The notes: generated by a model from the sequence alone, not told the origin. DNA of 64,000 nt from Alphaproteobacteria bacterium (GCA_004292675.1 RDXO01000018.1:1-64000), one strand, 5' to 3'; shown: positions 1 to 9,860, counted from the stretch's first letter. A program made the numbers and translations.

Positions 1-1
1 C

Positions 2-118
2 TATAATCACTTGCTTCCACAGAAGGCAATAGGGTATAAAACACCAGCAGAAGCAATCGCAGAAGCTATGAACTCACCCAACCTGACGGGGATGGACATA
101 CGGGCAATAACACACTGA
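2..118 (+). mobile_element. C-terminal tail of an integrase-core transposase (IS3/IS481-like), cut by window edge
   Basis: An open frame enters from the left edge and stops at 116-118. It reads YNHLLPQKAIGYKTPAEAI, the usual ending of DDE integrase-core transposases of the IS3/IS481 type, where a YNH..P...LG..TP motif lies near the C-terminus. Only about 38 codons are visible and the catalytic residues lie outside the window. From about position 90 onward another frame becomes a plausible RTX sequence, so the insertion boundary probably lies between about 65 and 118. The exact terminal repeat could not be identified. Confidence 0.5.
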
Positions 119-141
119 TAGGTAATGCGCTTGGTGAAACA

Positions 142-1614
142 TTGACGGGTGGGCTTGGTAATGACACGCTGTATGGCGGTGGTGGCGCAGATACCTATGT
201 CTGGAAATCAGGAGATGGCAATGACCTGATTGTGGATCTGGGTAGTGATACGGATACAGACGTGCTACGTCTGAATAATGTTGCACTTTCTGCGCTACGT
301 GTACGTGCGGATGCGGCTACAGGCAATATACTGCTTTCTATTAACAGCGAGCAAATTACCTTGCAAGGGATTGAAACGGTAGTGTTAAGTGACGCGACAT
401 TGGATCGCCAACAGCTCTGGCAGCGTTTGATTACACAAGCAGCAACTTCAGGAGATGACATAATCGCAGGTTCAAAAACCAATGACACACTTGCAGGAGG
501 AGGTGGTAACGACCTGCTTATGGGGGATGCAGGCAATGATGAATACCGTTTTAACATAGGCGATGGTATGGATCGTATTGTGGACAGTAGCGGGACAGAT
601 ACATTGCGCTTTGGTACTGCTATTCTTGCTACAGCCATCACAATATTACGATCCGACGAAACCCCTGACGATTTAATATTGCGCTTGAGTGCAACAGATC
701 GTGTAGCGTTGGCGGGTATCAACAGTAGCAATAGCGTTGAACAGGTACAGTTTGCTGATAGCACACGTTGGACAGTTGCGGACATGCAAGCGCGTTATAT
801 TGCCAATGCCGCGACTTCGGGCAACGATACAATTGAGGGCTTTGCAAGCAATAATACTCTCAGTGGTGGCAATGGCAACGATGTGCTACGTGGTGCTGCT
901 GGGAATGATTTTTTGCTTGGCGGGACAGGAGACGATACATTACAGGGTGAGGCGGGCAATGATACGTTGCGCGGCGATGATGGCAACGACCGGTTGATAG
1001 GCAGTATCGGCAATGATGTTATAGATGGTGGCGCAGGGATAGACACATTGCATCTTGCCGCAGAGGTTGCAGCATGGCAGATAAATCTTGCGACACTTAC
1101 AGCAACCAATGGTGATGTTACGTTGATCCTTAGCAGTGTAGAACATGTTATCACAGGAAGCGGTAGCGACACGATTACAGGCAATACGGGAGCGAATCGT
1201 TTGGAGTCAGGCGCACACAATGATCATATTGTGGCAGGCAGCGGCAACGATACGCTGATAGGCGGTGCAGGCGCGGATACGCTTAACGGTGAAGCTGGAG
1301 CCGATGTATTTGTGTTCTCTCGTGAAGGTGATAGCCTTAATATAGCGCGTGATAGAATCAGCGACTTTGTGAAAGGGACAGATAAAATAGACCTGTCGCG
1401 TTATATGAAATTAGGCGATAACTTCAGTGCAGCAGATGATCTGTCTGTGGTGTTTACAGGAGTCATCGCAGGTGCAGCAAATAACAATCTATTGGGATAC
1501 AGCTACAACGCCACGCACAACATAACGACCTTAAGTGCCGATGCAGATGTCGCCGATTTCGTCTTGAACTTTACAGGCAATATCGCATTTACTGTGGCGG
1601 ACTTTATATTTTAG
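142..1614 (+). CDS. RTX-type calcium-binding repeat protein, 5'-truncated
   Basis: A secreted-type repeat protein with blocks of GGxGxDxUx nonapeptides (for example GGLGNDTLYGG at the start and a long block at about residues 225-300). These blocks bind calcium in the RTX family and fold after type I secretion. Between them are hydrophobic segments like the haemolysin-type calcium-binding related domain (DVLRL, DTLRFG, VEQVQFADSTRWT). The C-terminus, VADFIF, resembles the uncleaved type I secretion signal. The frame is open from position 40 and already reads RTX-like sequence there, so the TTG at 142 is only a nominal start. The gene has lost its 5' end, apparently to the transposon remnant just upstream, and may be a pseudogene. 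Substrate and role are unknown. Confidence 0.8.
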   Translation: MTGGLGNDTLYGGGGADTYVWKSGDGNDLIVDLGSDTDTDVLRLNNVALSALRVRADAATGNILLSINSEQITLQGIETVVLSDATLDRQQLWQRLITQAATSGDDIIAGSKTNDTLAGGGGNDLLMGDAGNDEYRFNIGDGMDRIVDSSGTDTLRFGTAILATAITILRSDETPDDLILRLSATDRVALAGINSSNSVEQVQFADSTRWTVADMQARYIANAATSGNDTIEGFASNNTLSGGNGNDVLRGAAGNDFLLGGTGDDTLQGEAGNDTLRGDDGNDRLIGSIGNDVIDGGAGIDTLHLAAEVAAWQINLATLTATNGDVTLILSSVEHVITGSGSDTITGNTGANRLESGAHNDHIVAGSGNDTLIGGAGADTLNGEAGADVFVFSREGDSLNIARDRISDFVKGTDKIDLSRYMKLGDNFSAADDLSVVFTGVIAGAANNNLLGYSYNATHNITTLSADADVADFVLNFTGNIAFTVADFIF

Positions 1615-2003
1615 GACTTACGCAATTTTGCCCAAAAAGGTTGTGAGCGCAAGAGGATTATGCAACATTAATCCAACCCATAAGTTGATGGGATTGAACA
1701 TATAAGGGTACTCCCTCTGTCCAATAGTACACCATATCCAAACTATAGCACATTTCGATCGGTTTGTGCTTTTTCAAGAACATGCTTATCGAAAATTCGC
1801 ACTATCATTCCTATGGTTAGTGCGTGAAATCACGATAGCTATGCTTATATAAACGTAACGAACCTGTCGTGACGCGCTATATCCTACAAATTTATGTGAG
1901 AAAAATATCGTATGTGATGACAATTTTCTTGAGATTTATGTGCAGATGCCGTAATGAAGTAGATTGATATGCACAACATAGTTGTAGTGAAGGAAGTGAA
2001 TTT
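1615..2003. other. Intergenic region without a recognisable gene
   Basis: No open frame of convincing codon use is present on either strand. There are two weak dyads, one around 1746-1771 (agcaca/tgtgct arms) and one around 1799-1825 (cgcacta/tagtgcg arms). The stretch is AT-rich and presumably contains the trcR promoter at its right end, but I could not choose a convincing -35/-10 pair. Confidence 0.4.
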
Positions 2004-2603
2004 ATGACGTTGCCATTAATGCCTAAAGCGACCGCAGTGTGGTTGGTAGAAAATACCGCATTGACGTTTGATCAAATTGCAGATTTTTGTGGAATGCACC
2101 CGTTGGAAGTGCAGGGGATTGCAGATGGTGAAGTGGCTGTGGGAATTCGTGGGGTGAATCCAATCGAAGCAGGGCAGATAACCAAGCAGGTGATTGAGCT
2201 TGCCGAGGCGAATCCGAAATCAAAATTGAAAGTGGATGCGCAATCCATGAAATTGGTGAAGAAGAAAGCAAAAGGTGGTAAATATACCCCCATTGCACGC
2301 CGTCAGGATAAGCCCGAGGCGGTGGCATGGTTGTTGAAAAATCATCCCTATATTTCTGATACGAAAATCATTAAATTGATTGGTACGACCAAGAAAACCA
2401 TTGAATCGGTACGCGATAAGAGCCATTGGAATGCACAAAATATGACACCGAAAGACCCTGTGTTGCTTGGTTTATGCTCGCAGCATGAAATGGATGCATT
2501 GGTGAAGGCTACCCGTCCGAAGAATGATGAGATTGTCGATGTGGCAACATCGTCCTATGATGCGCATGATGATGGCTATAATGATGCATCCTACGAATCG
2601 TAG
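2004..2603 (+). CDS. trcR: TrcR-type cell-cycle transcriptional regulator (DUF1013)
   Basis: A cytoplasmic DNA-binding regulator of 199 residues, the normal family length. It has two helix-turn-helix-like segments of similar pattern, at about residues 11-45 (AVWLVENTALTFDQIADFCG) and 106-140 (AVAWLLKNHPYISDTKIIKL), joined by a basic linker. The acidic, Tyr- and Asp-rich tail at 173-199 looks disordered. The family is essentially confined to Alphaproteobacteria and is linked to cell-cycle transcription in Caulobacter. The ATG at 2004 follows a good AAGGAAG ribosome site. It stands alone ahead of the polysaccharide genes, separated by 33 bp. The targets in this organism cannot be read from the sequence. 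Confidence 0.85.
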   Translation: MTLPLMPKATAVWLVENTALTFDQIADFCGMHPLEVQGIADGEVAVGIRGVNPIEAGQITKQVIELAEANPKSKLKVDAQSMKLVKKKAKGGKYTPIARRQDKPEAVAWLLKNHPYISDTKIIKLIGTTKKTIESVRDKSHWNAQNMTPKDPVLLGLCSQHEMDALVKATRPKNDEIVDVATSSYDAHDDGYNDASYES

Positions 2604-2636
2604 TAGTGCATAATAGCTGCATCAAGGAGGGCAGGG

Positions 2637-3662
2637 ATGTTTGAATGGTTTTATACACTCTTGATGGCTATCTCTGCTGCCGTTTTTGCGTATGTGGGTG
2701 TGTATGCGATGCGTGAATCGTTGCGCTTTCTCGCGCCTCCCGCCACTCCGAATGCCCGCGATAATCATCATATGCCGACTCCTAAGGGTGCGGGTTTTCC
2801 CGTGATAGTGGCGGTGATTGCCATGTTGACGGTGACAGGTGCGCAAGGTGCGTTCATTGGTGCGTTGCTGTTATTGCTGGCTGTGTCTTTTATGGATGAT
2901 CATTGGGGTGTGCCTGCATGGGGGCGACTGATCGTGCATGTAGTGGCGGCAGGACTGATAACCTCTACTGTGCAGGTGCAATTTTTCTCAGAATATATGA
3001 CCGCGCTGCAAGAACGCGTTTTATTAAGCCTGATGTTGGTATGGTTCATTAATCTCTATAATTTTATGGATGGCATTGATGAAATTACCTGTGTGCAGAC
3101 CAGCACTATCACTATAGGGATTACAATAATCGCATTGCTGCACGCATCGGTGAGTGATGTGCTTGCCTATGATGCATTGATTGTGTTTGCTGCCATGCTT
3201 GGATTTTGGCGGTTTAATCGTCATCCCGCAAGTATCTTTTTGGGCGATGCAGGAAGTATCCCGCTTGGAGCATTGATGGGATGGATGCTTTTGATGATGG
3301 CACAGCAGGGGCAATGGCACGTTGGGGTGATTTTGGTGTCCTATTATATTGTGGATTCAGGGGTGACGATGATGGCGCGGTTGCTGCGAGGGAAAAAGCC
3401 GTGGGAAGCACATTCACAACATGCCTATCAGCATTATGTTCGTAGTGGCAAGACGCATCGTCACGCTCTTTATGCCATAGGTTTGGTGAATCTATTATGC
3501 ATAGGATTGGCGGTAAGTAGTACGTTTGAAGCAGCACCAGTGCGCGTGGTTGCGGTGGCGTGCGCCTATGTTCTGGCAATGCTTTTGTTTATCTTCTTTC
3601 GGATGCGTCCGCTGCGCTCTGCAACCCCACCAAACGCTTTGAGGGAACATGCGTCTACCTAA
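2637..3662 (+). CDS. Polyprenyl-phosphate sugar-1-phosphate transferase (WecA/MraY superfamily)
   Basis: A polytopic inner-membrane enzyme of 341 residues that transfers a sugar-1-phosphate from a UDP-sugar to undecaprenyl phosphate, the first step in building a surface glycan. Visible family motifs are HMPTPKGAG at 45-53, the Asp pair MDD at 86-88, NFMDGID at 142-148 and FLGDAGS at 201-207. A His-rich loop follows at about residue 260. It starts at an ATG behind AAGGAGGG. Its last 14 bases overlap the next gene, a nucleotide-sugar dehydratase, so the two are translationally coupled and likely make one O-antigen or capsule precursor. WecA-like and WbpL-like specificities cannot be separated. 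Confidence 0.85.
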   Translation: MFEWFYTLLMAISAAVFAYVGVYAMRESLRFLAPPATPNARDNHHMPTPKGAGFPVIVAVIAMLTVTGAQGAFIGALLLLLAVSFMDDHWGVPAWGRLIVHVVAAGLITSTVQVQFFSEYMTALQERVLLSLMLVWFINLYNFMDGIDEITCVQTSTITIGITIIALLHASVSDVLAYDALIVFAAMLGFWRFNRHPASIFLGDAGSIPLGALMGWMLLMMAQQGQWHVGVILVSYYIVDSGVTMMARLLRGKKPWEAHSQHAYQHYVRSGKTHRHALYAIGLVNLLCIGLAVSSTFEAAPVRVVAVACAYVLAMLLFIFFRMRPLRSATPPNALREHAST

Positions 3663-5529
3663 GCGTTCCCTTGTCTCTATTCTTCATGATGTTATTATGG
3701 CATCCTTGAGTTTGCCTATTGCTTATTATATGCGTCTTGGTGACGCGGTATGGAAGATCGCACCCATGCATATTGTGGAGCATTTTCTGTTGTTTATCGG
3801 ATGTTATCTTGCGGCATTGTTTGGATTTTCCATGCATCGGGAAGTGTGGCGTTATGTATCCATCAATGAGCTAAAAACCATTGCTAAAGTGATTACGGTG
3901 AGTGTGGCGATCAGCTATGCAGCCTTATTTATGGTGCAACGCTTAGCGGATGTCCCCCGCTCTGTGCCTGTGATCCAATGGATGACACTTGGCGCGATGC
4001 TAAGTTCTTCACGTATTGGCTATCGCTTGCTGCGTGAAAGCCATAAGGAAAAAAAACATGGCAAGCATCATGCTGAGACGACGAAGCGCGCTATCCCTGT
4101 GGTGATCTTGGGCGCGAATGACCATGCCGAAGGGTTTATCCGTGCGATGCAGCGTAGTGCGGAAGCACCGTACCGCGTGATTGCGGTATTGGATAAGAAA
4201 TCCTTGCGTGATGGACGATCCATGCGCGGTGTGCCTATTTTCTATTTAGCGGATGATCATGCGGTATTGGAGGCAATGAAACGCCTTGAGGATCGGGGCT
4301 TAGTACCGCAACGTATGATTATTGCGCAAGAGCATATGGATCATGAGCAAGCAGTGAGTGTGCTTTCCGCCTGTGATATGCTGGGTATAGGTCTTGCGCG
4401 GTTGCCGCGTCTTACCGATTTTCAACAGGGGGTGGATCATGATATTAAGCCCATTGCGATTGAGGATTTGCTGGGTAGAGTACAAAGCACGCATGATATA
4501 CCCGCAATGGATGCCTTGTTGCGTGGTGCTACCGTATTAATTACTGGGGCAGGTGGATCGATCGGTAGTGAATTGGTGCGCCATATTGTGCAGCATCAAC
4601 CCAAACATGTGGTGTTGGTGGAACAGAATGAATATCATTTATATTTAATTGACAAAGAGCTGATGCAGCTTGCGCCCGCTATTCCACGCACCGCATTGGT
4701 GGCGGATGTGCGTGACGCTGCCCATATGGAGCGTATTTTTGCGTTGCATCAACCGCATATTGTCTTTCACGCGGCAGCATTAAAGCATGTGCCATTGGCA
4801 GAGATTAATCCTGAGCAAACGATCCTCACTAATGTGTTTGGCACACAAATTGTTGCGCGTGCATGTGTGCGTCATAAGGTGCAAGCGATGGTGTTGATTT
4901 CTACCGATAAAGCCGTGCATCCTGCGAATGTGATGGGCGCAACCAAGCGGTTGGCGGAATATGTATGGATGCATGAAACGCGCTACGCCGATGCGATTAA
5001 GGTGGTGATGGTGCGTTTTGGCAATGTGTTGGGATCAACGGGATCGGTTGTGCCGTTGTTTCAAGAACAATTACGCGCAGGTGGACCTCTCACCGTTACG
5101 CATCCCGATATGGAGCGTTATTTCATGACGATTCGTGAAGCAGCAGGATTGGTGATTCAGGCAGCAGCGATTGCTCATGCGGGTGCATCGCTGTATGTTT
5201 TGGATATGGGAACGCCGATGAAAATTGTGCATCTTGCCGAGCAGATGATCCGTTTGGCAGGCTATCGCCCCTATGAGGAAATTGATATTCACTTCACGGG
5301 CTTGCGCGCTGGTGAGAAATTAACGGAAGAATTGGTCTATCATACCGAAGCCTTGCAGCCGACAACACATTCCAAGATTCGACGCTCCGATAGTTTGGCG
5401 CATGTGGTGTTGGATGATGATGCCATGGATGAACTTTATCATGTATGCCATGCCTATCAACCACAAAAATCACGTTTTTGGTTGCAGCGTTTGGTACAAG
5501 AATATAACCCAGAATTAGCGAAGGTGTGA
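3649..5529 (+). CDS. Membrane-anchored nucleotide-sugar 4,6-dehydratase (CapD/PglF/WbpM family)
   Basis: A 626-residue enzyme, full length for the long membrane-bound subfamily. Roughly the first 120 residues form N-terminal membrane helices. A CoA/NAD-binding-like domain follows (VVILGAND at about 151), then the catalytic SDR domain with the nucleotide-binding motif ITGAGGSIGSE at about 298. The STDKAVHPANVMGATKR segment at about 419 carries the catalytic Thr/Asp/Lys with Met in place of the usual SDR Tyr, as in PglF. It likely converts UDP-GlcNAc to the 4-keto-6-deoxy sugar. It starts inside the preceding transferase gene behind GAGGGAAC, and together they look like a polysaccharide or glycosylation module. 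Confidence 0.88.
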   Translation: MRLPKRSLVSILHDVIMASLSLPIAYYMRLGDAVWKIAPMHIVEHFLLFIGCYLAALFGFSMHREVWRYVSINELKTIAKVITVSVAISYAALFMVQRLADVPRSVPVIQWMTLGAMLSSSRIGYRLLRESHKEKKHGKHHAETTKRAIPVVILGANDHAEGFIRAMQRSAEAPYRVIAVLDKKSLRDGRSMRGVPIFYLADDHAVLEAMKRLEDRGLVPQRMIIAQEHMDHEQAVSVLSACDMLGIGLARLPRLTDFQQGVDHDIKPIAIEDLLGRVQSTHDIPAMDALLRGATVLITGAGGSIGSELVRHIVQHQPKHVVLVEQNEYHLYLIDKELMQLAPAIPRTALVADVRDAAHMERIFALHQPHIVFHAAALKHVPLAEINPEQTILTNVFGTQIVARACVRHKVQAMVLISTDKAVHPANVMGATKRLAEYVWMHETRYADAIKVVMVRFGNVLGSTGSVVPLFQEQLRAGGPLTVTHPDMERYFMTIREAAGLVIQAAAIAHAGASLYVLDMGTPMKIVHLAEQMIRLAGYRPYEEIDIHFTGLRAGEKLTEELVYHTEALQPTTHSKIRRSDSLAHVVLDDDAMDELYHVCHAYQPQKSRFWLQRLVQEYNPELAKV

Positions 5530-5540
5530 ATGATGCATAT

Positions 5541-5609
5541 GTTTCGTTCATGAATGGGCGAAACATAAATCCCAATAGGTTTGTCCTTTATTCAAGGCAA
5601 ACCTATTGG
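5541..5609. terminator. Hairpins between convergent genes (possible bidirectional terminator)
   Basis: Two inverted repeats follow the dehydratase stop codon: a 6-bp stem (5541-5546/5559-5564) and a perfect 12-bp stem (5572-5583/5598-5609, arms ccaataggtttg and caaacctattgg) with a 14-nt loop. Position and strength suggest transcript termination for both converging genes, but neither side has a clear U-tract. Confidence 0.45.
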
Positions 5610-5615
5610 CATCTA

Positions 5616-5831
5616 TTAGCTTTCAAGCTCCTTCTCTATGTCGAGAAGGAGTTGGTTGATTTCTTCCAAATCTTGTTCTTTCACCCAAGCCATGCTGTGT
5701 CTCGTTTTCCCGACAAGGGAAAGTCGAATAGCAAATGCTTGGACTTTGGATGCAGGCAGCAGAGCGATTTTTTGCTTTGCTACATCGATCATCATCGTTT
5801 CGACTTGTTCGTAATCAATGTTGGTTGACAT
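5616..5831 (-). CDS. Small hypothetical protein (71 aa)
   Basis: Not recognised. A 71-residue, soluble, helix-rich protein with an acidic C-terminus (EEINQLLLDIEKELES) that could form a short coiled coil. The ATG at 5831 has only a weak purine-rich upstream sequence. The gene points against its neighbours and ends next to a strong 12-bp hairpin, which supports it being a real transcription unit. No cysteines, signal peptide or membrane segment are visible. Confidence 0.5.
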   Translation of the reverse strand: MSTNIDYEQVETMMIDVAKQKIALLPASKVQAFAIRLSLVGKTRHSMAWVKEQDLEEINQLLLDIEKELES

Positions 5832-6071
5832 GGTTTTAGTGTTTCTTTGTGAGTGTATAATCCCAAAGTTACAGCTTCTTCAGACAGAAAGTCTATAAAA
5901 AATAAGGTGCTTTCATGAAAAGGAAGCGTAAACAATGGTAAGTGTCAAATATAAACCATGATTGTTGGTTTGTCAACTATCAACATAGTAACAGCGCGCC
6001 TCGCATGAATTTTCTTGCGTTTTTTGCTCATGTGTGTTTAATGATGTTTTATCAAATATTTAGAAAAATCT

Positions 6072-7628
6072 ATGAATCATACCCCAATTAAAACCGCATT
6101 GCTTTCTGTAACCGATAAAACAGGGCTGATACCCTTTGCACAAGGGTTGGCACGTCATCATGTGCGTCTGCTCTCAACAGGTGGCACGGCACGTTTATTA
6201 CGTGAAGCGGGGCTGGATGTGACCGATGTGAGTGATCATACGGGATTTCCTGAAATGATGGATGGACGGGTGAAAACATTGCATCCCAAAGTGCATGGTG
6301 GGATTTTAGCGCGCCGTGATGTTGCAGATGATGCACAGGCGATGCACGCCCATGCTATTGAGGCGATTGATTTAGTCGTGGTGAATCTTTATGCTTTTGA
6401 GGCAACGGTTGCTCGCGGGGCAGATTATGCGCAATGCGTGGAAAATATTGATATTGGCGGCCCTGCCATGATCCGATCCGCTGCAAAAAATCATGTGCAT
6501 GTGACGGTCGTCGTATGCCCTGATCATTATGATGCGGTGCTTGCCGAGATGGATATGCACGCGGGTGCTACGAGCTTTGATATGCGCAAAAAGATGGCTG
6601 CAACCGCCTTTGCGCATACAGCACATTATGATGCCACAATTAGCAACTGGTATGGCGTGCAATGTGCAGAGCCGTTCCCGCAGCAGCTCACACTGCCAAT
6701 GACCCGCCTACAAGCGTTGCGTTATGGGGAAAATCCGCATCAAGAAGCAGCGTTTTATGCCATAAATGCAGTGAAGGGAACGCTTGCAGCAGCAGAGCAA
6801 CTACATGGTAAGGAGTTGAGTTTTAACAATATTAATGATACAGATGCCGCATGGGCGTTGGTGTGCGATGTGGCAGAACCCGCTATTGCGATTATTAAAC
6901 ATGCGAATCCGTGCGGTATGGCGACAGCAAAAACAATGGCGGAAGCCTACACACGTGCCTTTGCGTGCGATCCGCAAAGTGCCTATGGTGGCATTATTGC
7001 TGCAAACCGTACTGTGGATGCTGAAGCTGCAAAGGTGATCGGTAAACAATTTGCGGAAGTGGTGATTGCGCCTGATTATACCGAAGAGGCAGTGCAGATA
7101 TTGCGTGAGAAAAAGAATGTACGCGTGTTGCGCACAGGGGCATTATTGCCAAAATCACACGCGATGAATGTGCGCAGCGTCAGCGGTGGGTATCTCATTC
7201 AAACGCATGATGATGTGGTGATGCTAGAGGGTAAAGGGTTGCAGCATGTCACGAAGCGCACCCCTACGGCAGCGCAAATTGAAGATATGATGTTGGCGTT
7301 CACGGTAGCCAAACATGTGAAATCCAATGCTATTATTTTGGTAAAAGATGGGGCAGTGGTTGGCATTGGGGCGGGGCAAATGAGCCGTGTTGATAGCGTG
7401 CGGATCGCGTGTGAAAAAGCCAAAGCAGCGGGATTGAGTACGGTGGGTACGGCACTTGCATCTGAGGCGTTTTTCCCCTTTGATGATAATGTGCATTTGG
7501 CAGCAGAGGCAGGCGTTGCGGCCATCATTCAACCGGGAGGATCGATCCGTGATGATGATGTGATTGCCGCCGCGAATCAGCATGATATGGTGATGAGCTT
7601 TACCGCAATACGCCATTTTAAGCATTAA
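6072..7628 (+). CDS. purH: Bifunctional AICAR transformylase/IMP cyclohydrolase PurH
   Basis: Catalyses the last two steps of de novo purine synthesis in the cytoplasm, formylating AICAR and closing the ring to IMP. At 518 residues it is the normal length. The N-terminal MGS-like cyclohydrolase domain begins KTALLSVTDKTGL, with DGRVKTLHPKVHGG at about 56. The transformylase domain shows YGENPHQ at about 220 and the catalytic KHANPCG at about 275. It starts at the ATG at 6072 with no strong ribosome site. In many alphaproteobacteria purH lies near a heparinase II/III gene, and one is found at 12825-14423 on the other strand. Confidence 0.97.
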   Translation: MNHTPIKTALLSVTDKTGLIPFAQGLARHHVRLLSTGGTARLLREAGLDVTDVSDHTGFPEMMDGRVKTLHPKVHGGILARRDVADDAQAMHAHAIEAIDLVVVNLYAFEATVARGADYAQCVENIDIGGPAMIRSAAKNHVHVTVVVCPDHYDAVLAEMDMHAGATSFDMRKKMAATAFAHTAHYDATISNWYGVQCAEPFPQQLTLPMTRLQALRYGENPHQEAAFYAINAVKGTLAAAEQLHGKELSFNNINDTDAAWALVCDVAEPAIAIIKHANPCGMATAKTMAEAYTRAFACDPQSAYGGIIAANRTVDAEAAKVIGKQFAEVVIAPDYTEEAVQILREKKNVRVLRTGALLPKSHAMNVRSVSGGYLIQTHDDVVMLEGKGLQHVTKRTPTAAQIEDMMLAFTVAKHVKSNAIILVKDGAVVGIGAGQMSRVDSVRIACEKAKAAGLSTVGTALASEAFFPFDDNVHLAAEAGVAAIIQPGGSIRDDDVIAAANQHDMVMSFTAIRHFKH

Positions 7629-7637
7629 GCACGTGCC

Positions 7638-8555
7638 ATGCATGACCTTATGGAACTAGTTCGTTTTTGTGTGCCACGTACCAGCGCGATGGCGCGCTAT
7701 GTGCATCTGGTGGTGCTTGGGGCGGTGCATGGCAATGAGCCATGTGGTGCAGAAGCGATTGCACGGATGATTGCGGATATTCGATCGCAAAAAATAACCT
7801 TAACATGTGGCACGGTGACGTTTGTACCGATTGCGAATCCGCGTGCCTATGCACAGGGTGTGCGCTTTATTGATCGTAATTTGAACCGCCACCTATACCC
7901 CAAAGCAGCATTGCAGGATTATGAAGATGGGCTTGATGCGCCTTTATGTGCATTATTGGATGAGGCGGATTATTTGCTGGATATTCATTCCTATCAATCG
8001 CAAGGCGGGGCGTTTTGTTTTCTTGGGACAAGCAGCACGGAAGAAATAGCTTTTGCGCGTGCGTTGAACGTACCTACCTATATTTATGGTTGGGCAGAGG
8101 CATTTAGCCGTGATGCGTCTGAGGAACAAAAGCAGGCATCGCTTGGCACAACGGATCGCGTGCGGGCGAATAAGCGAGGCGCATGTGCGGTAACGTTAGA
8201 ATGTGGGCATCATAACAACCCTGATAATGCCGATATTGCCTATGATGCAATGTTGCGTGCCATGCATCATGTGGGGATGGTGGATATAATGCCCTATGAT
8301 CCTGTGGGCTATGCAACGCAAAAGTGCATACAGATGCATTCTGTGTATTATAAAGAGCGCGAAGGAGCATTGGTGCAGCCATGGCAGCATGGTGATCGCG
8401 TGGCGTTGGGGCAAGTGATTGCCTGTTATGCAGACGGAACAGAAATTCGCGCCCCCAAAGACGGTGTATTGGTACTCCCTAAAACGACCACGGATCACGC
8501 CCTTGGTTCAGAATGGTTTTATTTTGGTGAGGAAGTAGCATTCCCTAAAATTTAG
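7638..8555 (+). CDS. Succinylglutamate desuccinylase/aspartoacylase-family zinc deacylase
   Basis: A zinc-dependent M14-like hydrolase of 305 residues. Metal ligands are visible as HGNEP (His31, Glu34) and DIHS (His117). The substrate-binding RNLNR motif lies at 80-84, and the likely catalytic glutamate is in TLECG (Glu188). The C-terminal 70 residues form the beta-rich domain of the family. The substrate is likely an N-acyl amino acid or a similar small amide, and the exact one cannot be assigned. It sits 9 bp after purH, so the two are probably cotranscribed, and its end overlaps the convergent cpaF-like gene by 11 bp. Confidence 0.82.
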   Translation: MHDLMELVRFCVPRTSAMARYVHLVVLGAVHGNEPCGAEAIARMIADIRSQKITLTCGTVTFVPIANPRAYAQGVRFIDRNLNRHLYPKAALQDYEDGLDAPLCALLDEADYLLDIHSYQSQGGAFCFLGTSSTEEIAFARALNVPTYIYGWAEAFSRDASEEQKQASLGTTDRVRANKRGACAVTLECGHHNNPDNADIAYDAMLRAMHHVGMVDIMPYDPVGYATQKCIQMHSVYYKEREGALVQPWQHGDRVALGQVIACYADGTEIRAPKDGVLVLPKTTTDHALGSEWFYFGEEVAFPKI

Positions 8556-9843
8556 GGATGCGTACATTTAGCGTTTGCGCAAGATGCTCTAATTCACCAT
8601 AATAAGCAGCGCGACGCATGAAACGTGGCATAATGCCACTCCATTTGAATTCCCCTTTGAGCCTTCCATCCGCTTCTTCACCTGTGAAATTATAGACGAA
8701 CAGATCTTGCATGGTAATTGTATCACCCTCCATCCCGATAATTTCTGATACATAGGTGATACGGCGCATTCCGTCACGCATTCGGCTGATTTGCACAATC
8801 ACATTGATAGCAGAAGCCACCTGTTGACGAATGGAGCGCATCGGCAAACCAAGATTCGCCATCCCCACCATATTTTCTAAACGTGATAAGCAATCGCGTG
8901 GGTGGTTGGCGTGAATGGTGGTGAGTGATCCCTCATGACCAGTATTCATCGCTTGCATCATATCAAAGGCTTCAGAACCACGACACTCACCAACGATGAT
9001 GCGATCGGGGCGCATACGTAGGGCATTTTTTACGAGATCGCGCATTGATACTTCTTCTTCACGCACCCCGTGATTGTTGAACGTCATGGGCTTGGTTTCT
9101 AAGCGTACCACATGCGGTTGTTGCAAGCGTAATTCCGCCGCATCTTCAATCGTGACCACGCGTTCATCATCTTCAATAAAGTTGGATACGGCGTTCAGCA
9201 AGGTGGTTTTTCCTGAACCTGTTCCGCCTGATATGATAATGTTAAGGCGGCATTTACCCATAATTTTGAGGATTTCCGCTAATTGCTTCGAGATATTTTG
9301 CTGTTCAACCATCATATCTAAGGTGATGCTGCGCTTAGAGAATTTACGAATGGCGATTGATGTACCATCCACAGCCAAAGGCGGGGCAATAATGTTCACA
9401 CGCGAACCATCAAGCAAACGTGCATCGACCAATGGACGGTTCGGATTAATCTGCCTGCCAATGGCTGCAACAATTTTCTCAGCAATATCCATGACTTCAC
9501 CATCACTAGGAAAGGTAACATCGGTTTTGACCAATTTACCACGACGTTCCACATAGATGGAGTTGTGGCGATTGATTAAAATGTCATTGATGGTTTCATC
9601 AGCAAGCAAAGGTTGCAACACCCCCATATTGGAGAGCTGGTGCAATAATGCTTGCGTGAGTTCTTCTTGCGATGATGATCCGAGTGCTTGAACAGACGGT
9701 TGAAGACGTTGCGTGACGATAGGTTCAGCAGCCTTCCCATGAGGTTGCGGTTGATGCTGGTGGCGTTCATAACGTATCGCATTAATTTCATCTTCCAGAC
9801 GACGAATATGCTGCATTAACATTCCAATGGCTTCATCACTCAT
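8545..9843 (-). CDS. CpaF-type secretion/pilus ATPase, copy 1
   Basis: A 432-residue hexameric VirB11/CpaF-family ATPase of the kind that powers Flp pilus assembly or type II/IV secretion at the inner membrane. Visible are the N-terminal domain, Walker A GGTGSGKT at about 203-212, a degenerate Walker [14 protein letters not shown] and the His box TTIHAN. The first ~70 residues hold a short coiled coil and a Gln/His/Pro-rich linker absent from copy 2. The ATG at 9843 is preceded by AAAGGAGT at ideal spacing. It follows copy 2 by 17 bp. No other cpa/tad genes (pilin, CpaB, TadC) are in this window. Confidence 0.88.
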   Translation of the reverse strand: MSDEAIGMLMQHIRRLEDEINAIRYERHQHQPQPHGKAAEPIVTQRLQPSVQALGSSSQEELTQALLHQLSNMGVLQPLLADETINDILINRHNSIYVERRGKLVKTDVTFPSDGEVMDIAEKIVAAIGRQINPNRPLVDARLLDGSRVNIIAPPLAVDGTSIAIRKFSKRSITLDMMVEQQNISKQLAEILKIMGKCRLNIIISGGTGSGKTTLLNAVSNFIEDDERVVTIEDAAELRLQQPHVVRLETKPMTFNNHGVREEEVSMRDLVKNALRMRPDRIIVGECRGSEAFDMMQAMNTGHEGSLTTIHANHPRDCLSRLENMVGMANLGLPMRSIRQQVASAINVIVQISRMRDGMRRITYVSEIIGMEGDTITMQDLFVYNFTGEEADGRLKGEFKWSGIMPRFMRRAAYYGELEHLAQTLNVRIPKF

Positions 9844-9860
9844 GTGTACTCCTTTGTGGA

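Noticed and set aside
63-118. RTX frame shift by a simple sequencing indel
   Set aside because: The other frame gives a transposase ending rather than RTX sequence, so insertion explains the region better than an indel.
195-785. 196-codon open frame antisense to the first RTX gene
   Set aside because: Its Ser/Ile/Pro/Arg-rich sequence is what results from reading Gly/Asp/Asn repeats backwards; no ribosome site or homology.
795-1220. Antisense frame of 141 codons with repeated LPxSPxNVSLP motifs
   Set aside because: The periodicity mirrors the RTX nonapeptides on the other strand and is a shadow, not a Pro-rich protein.
9074-9556. 160-codon frame antisense to the first CpaF gene, and a similar one at 10369-10824 antisense to the second
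   Set aside because: The two shadows resemble each other only because the sense genes are paralogues; no start signals.
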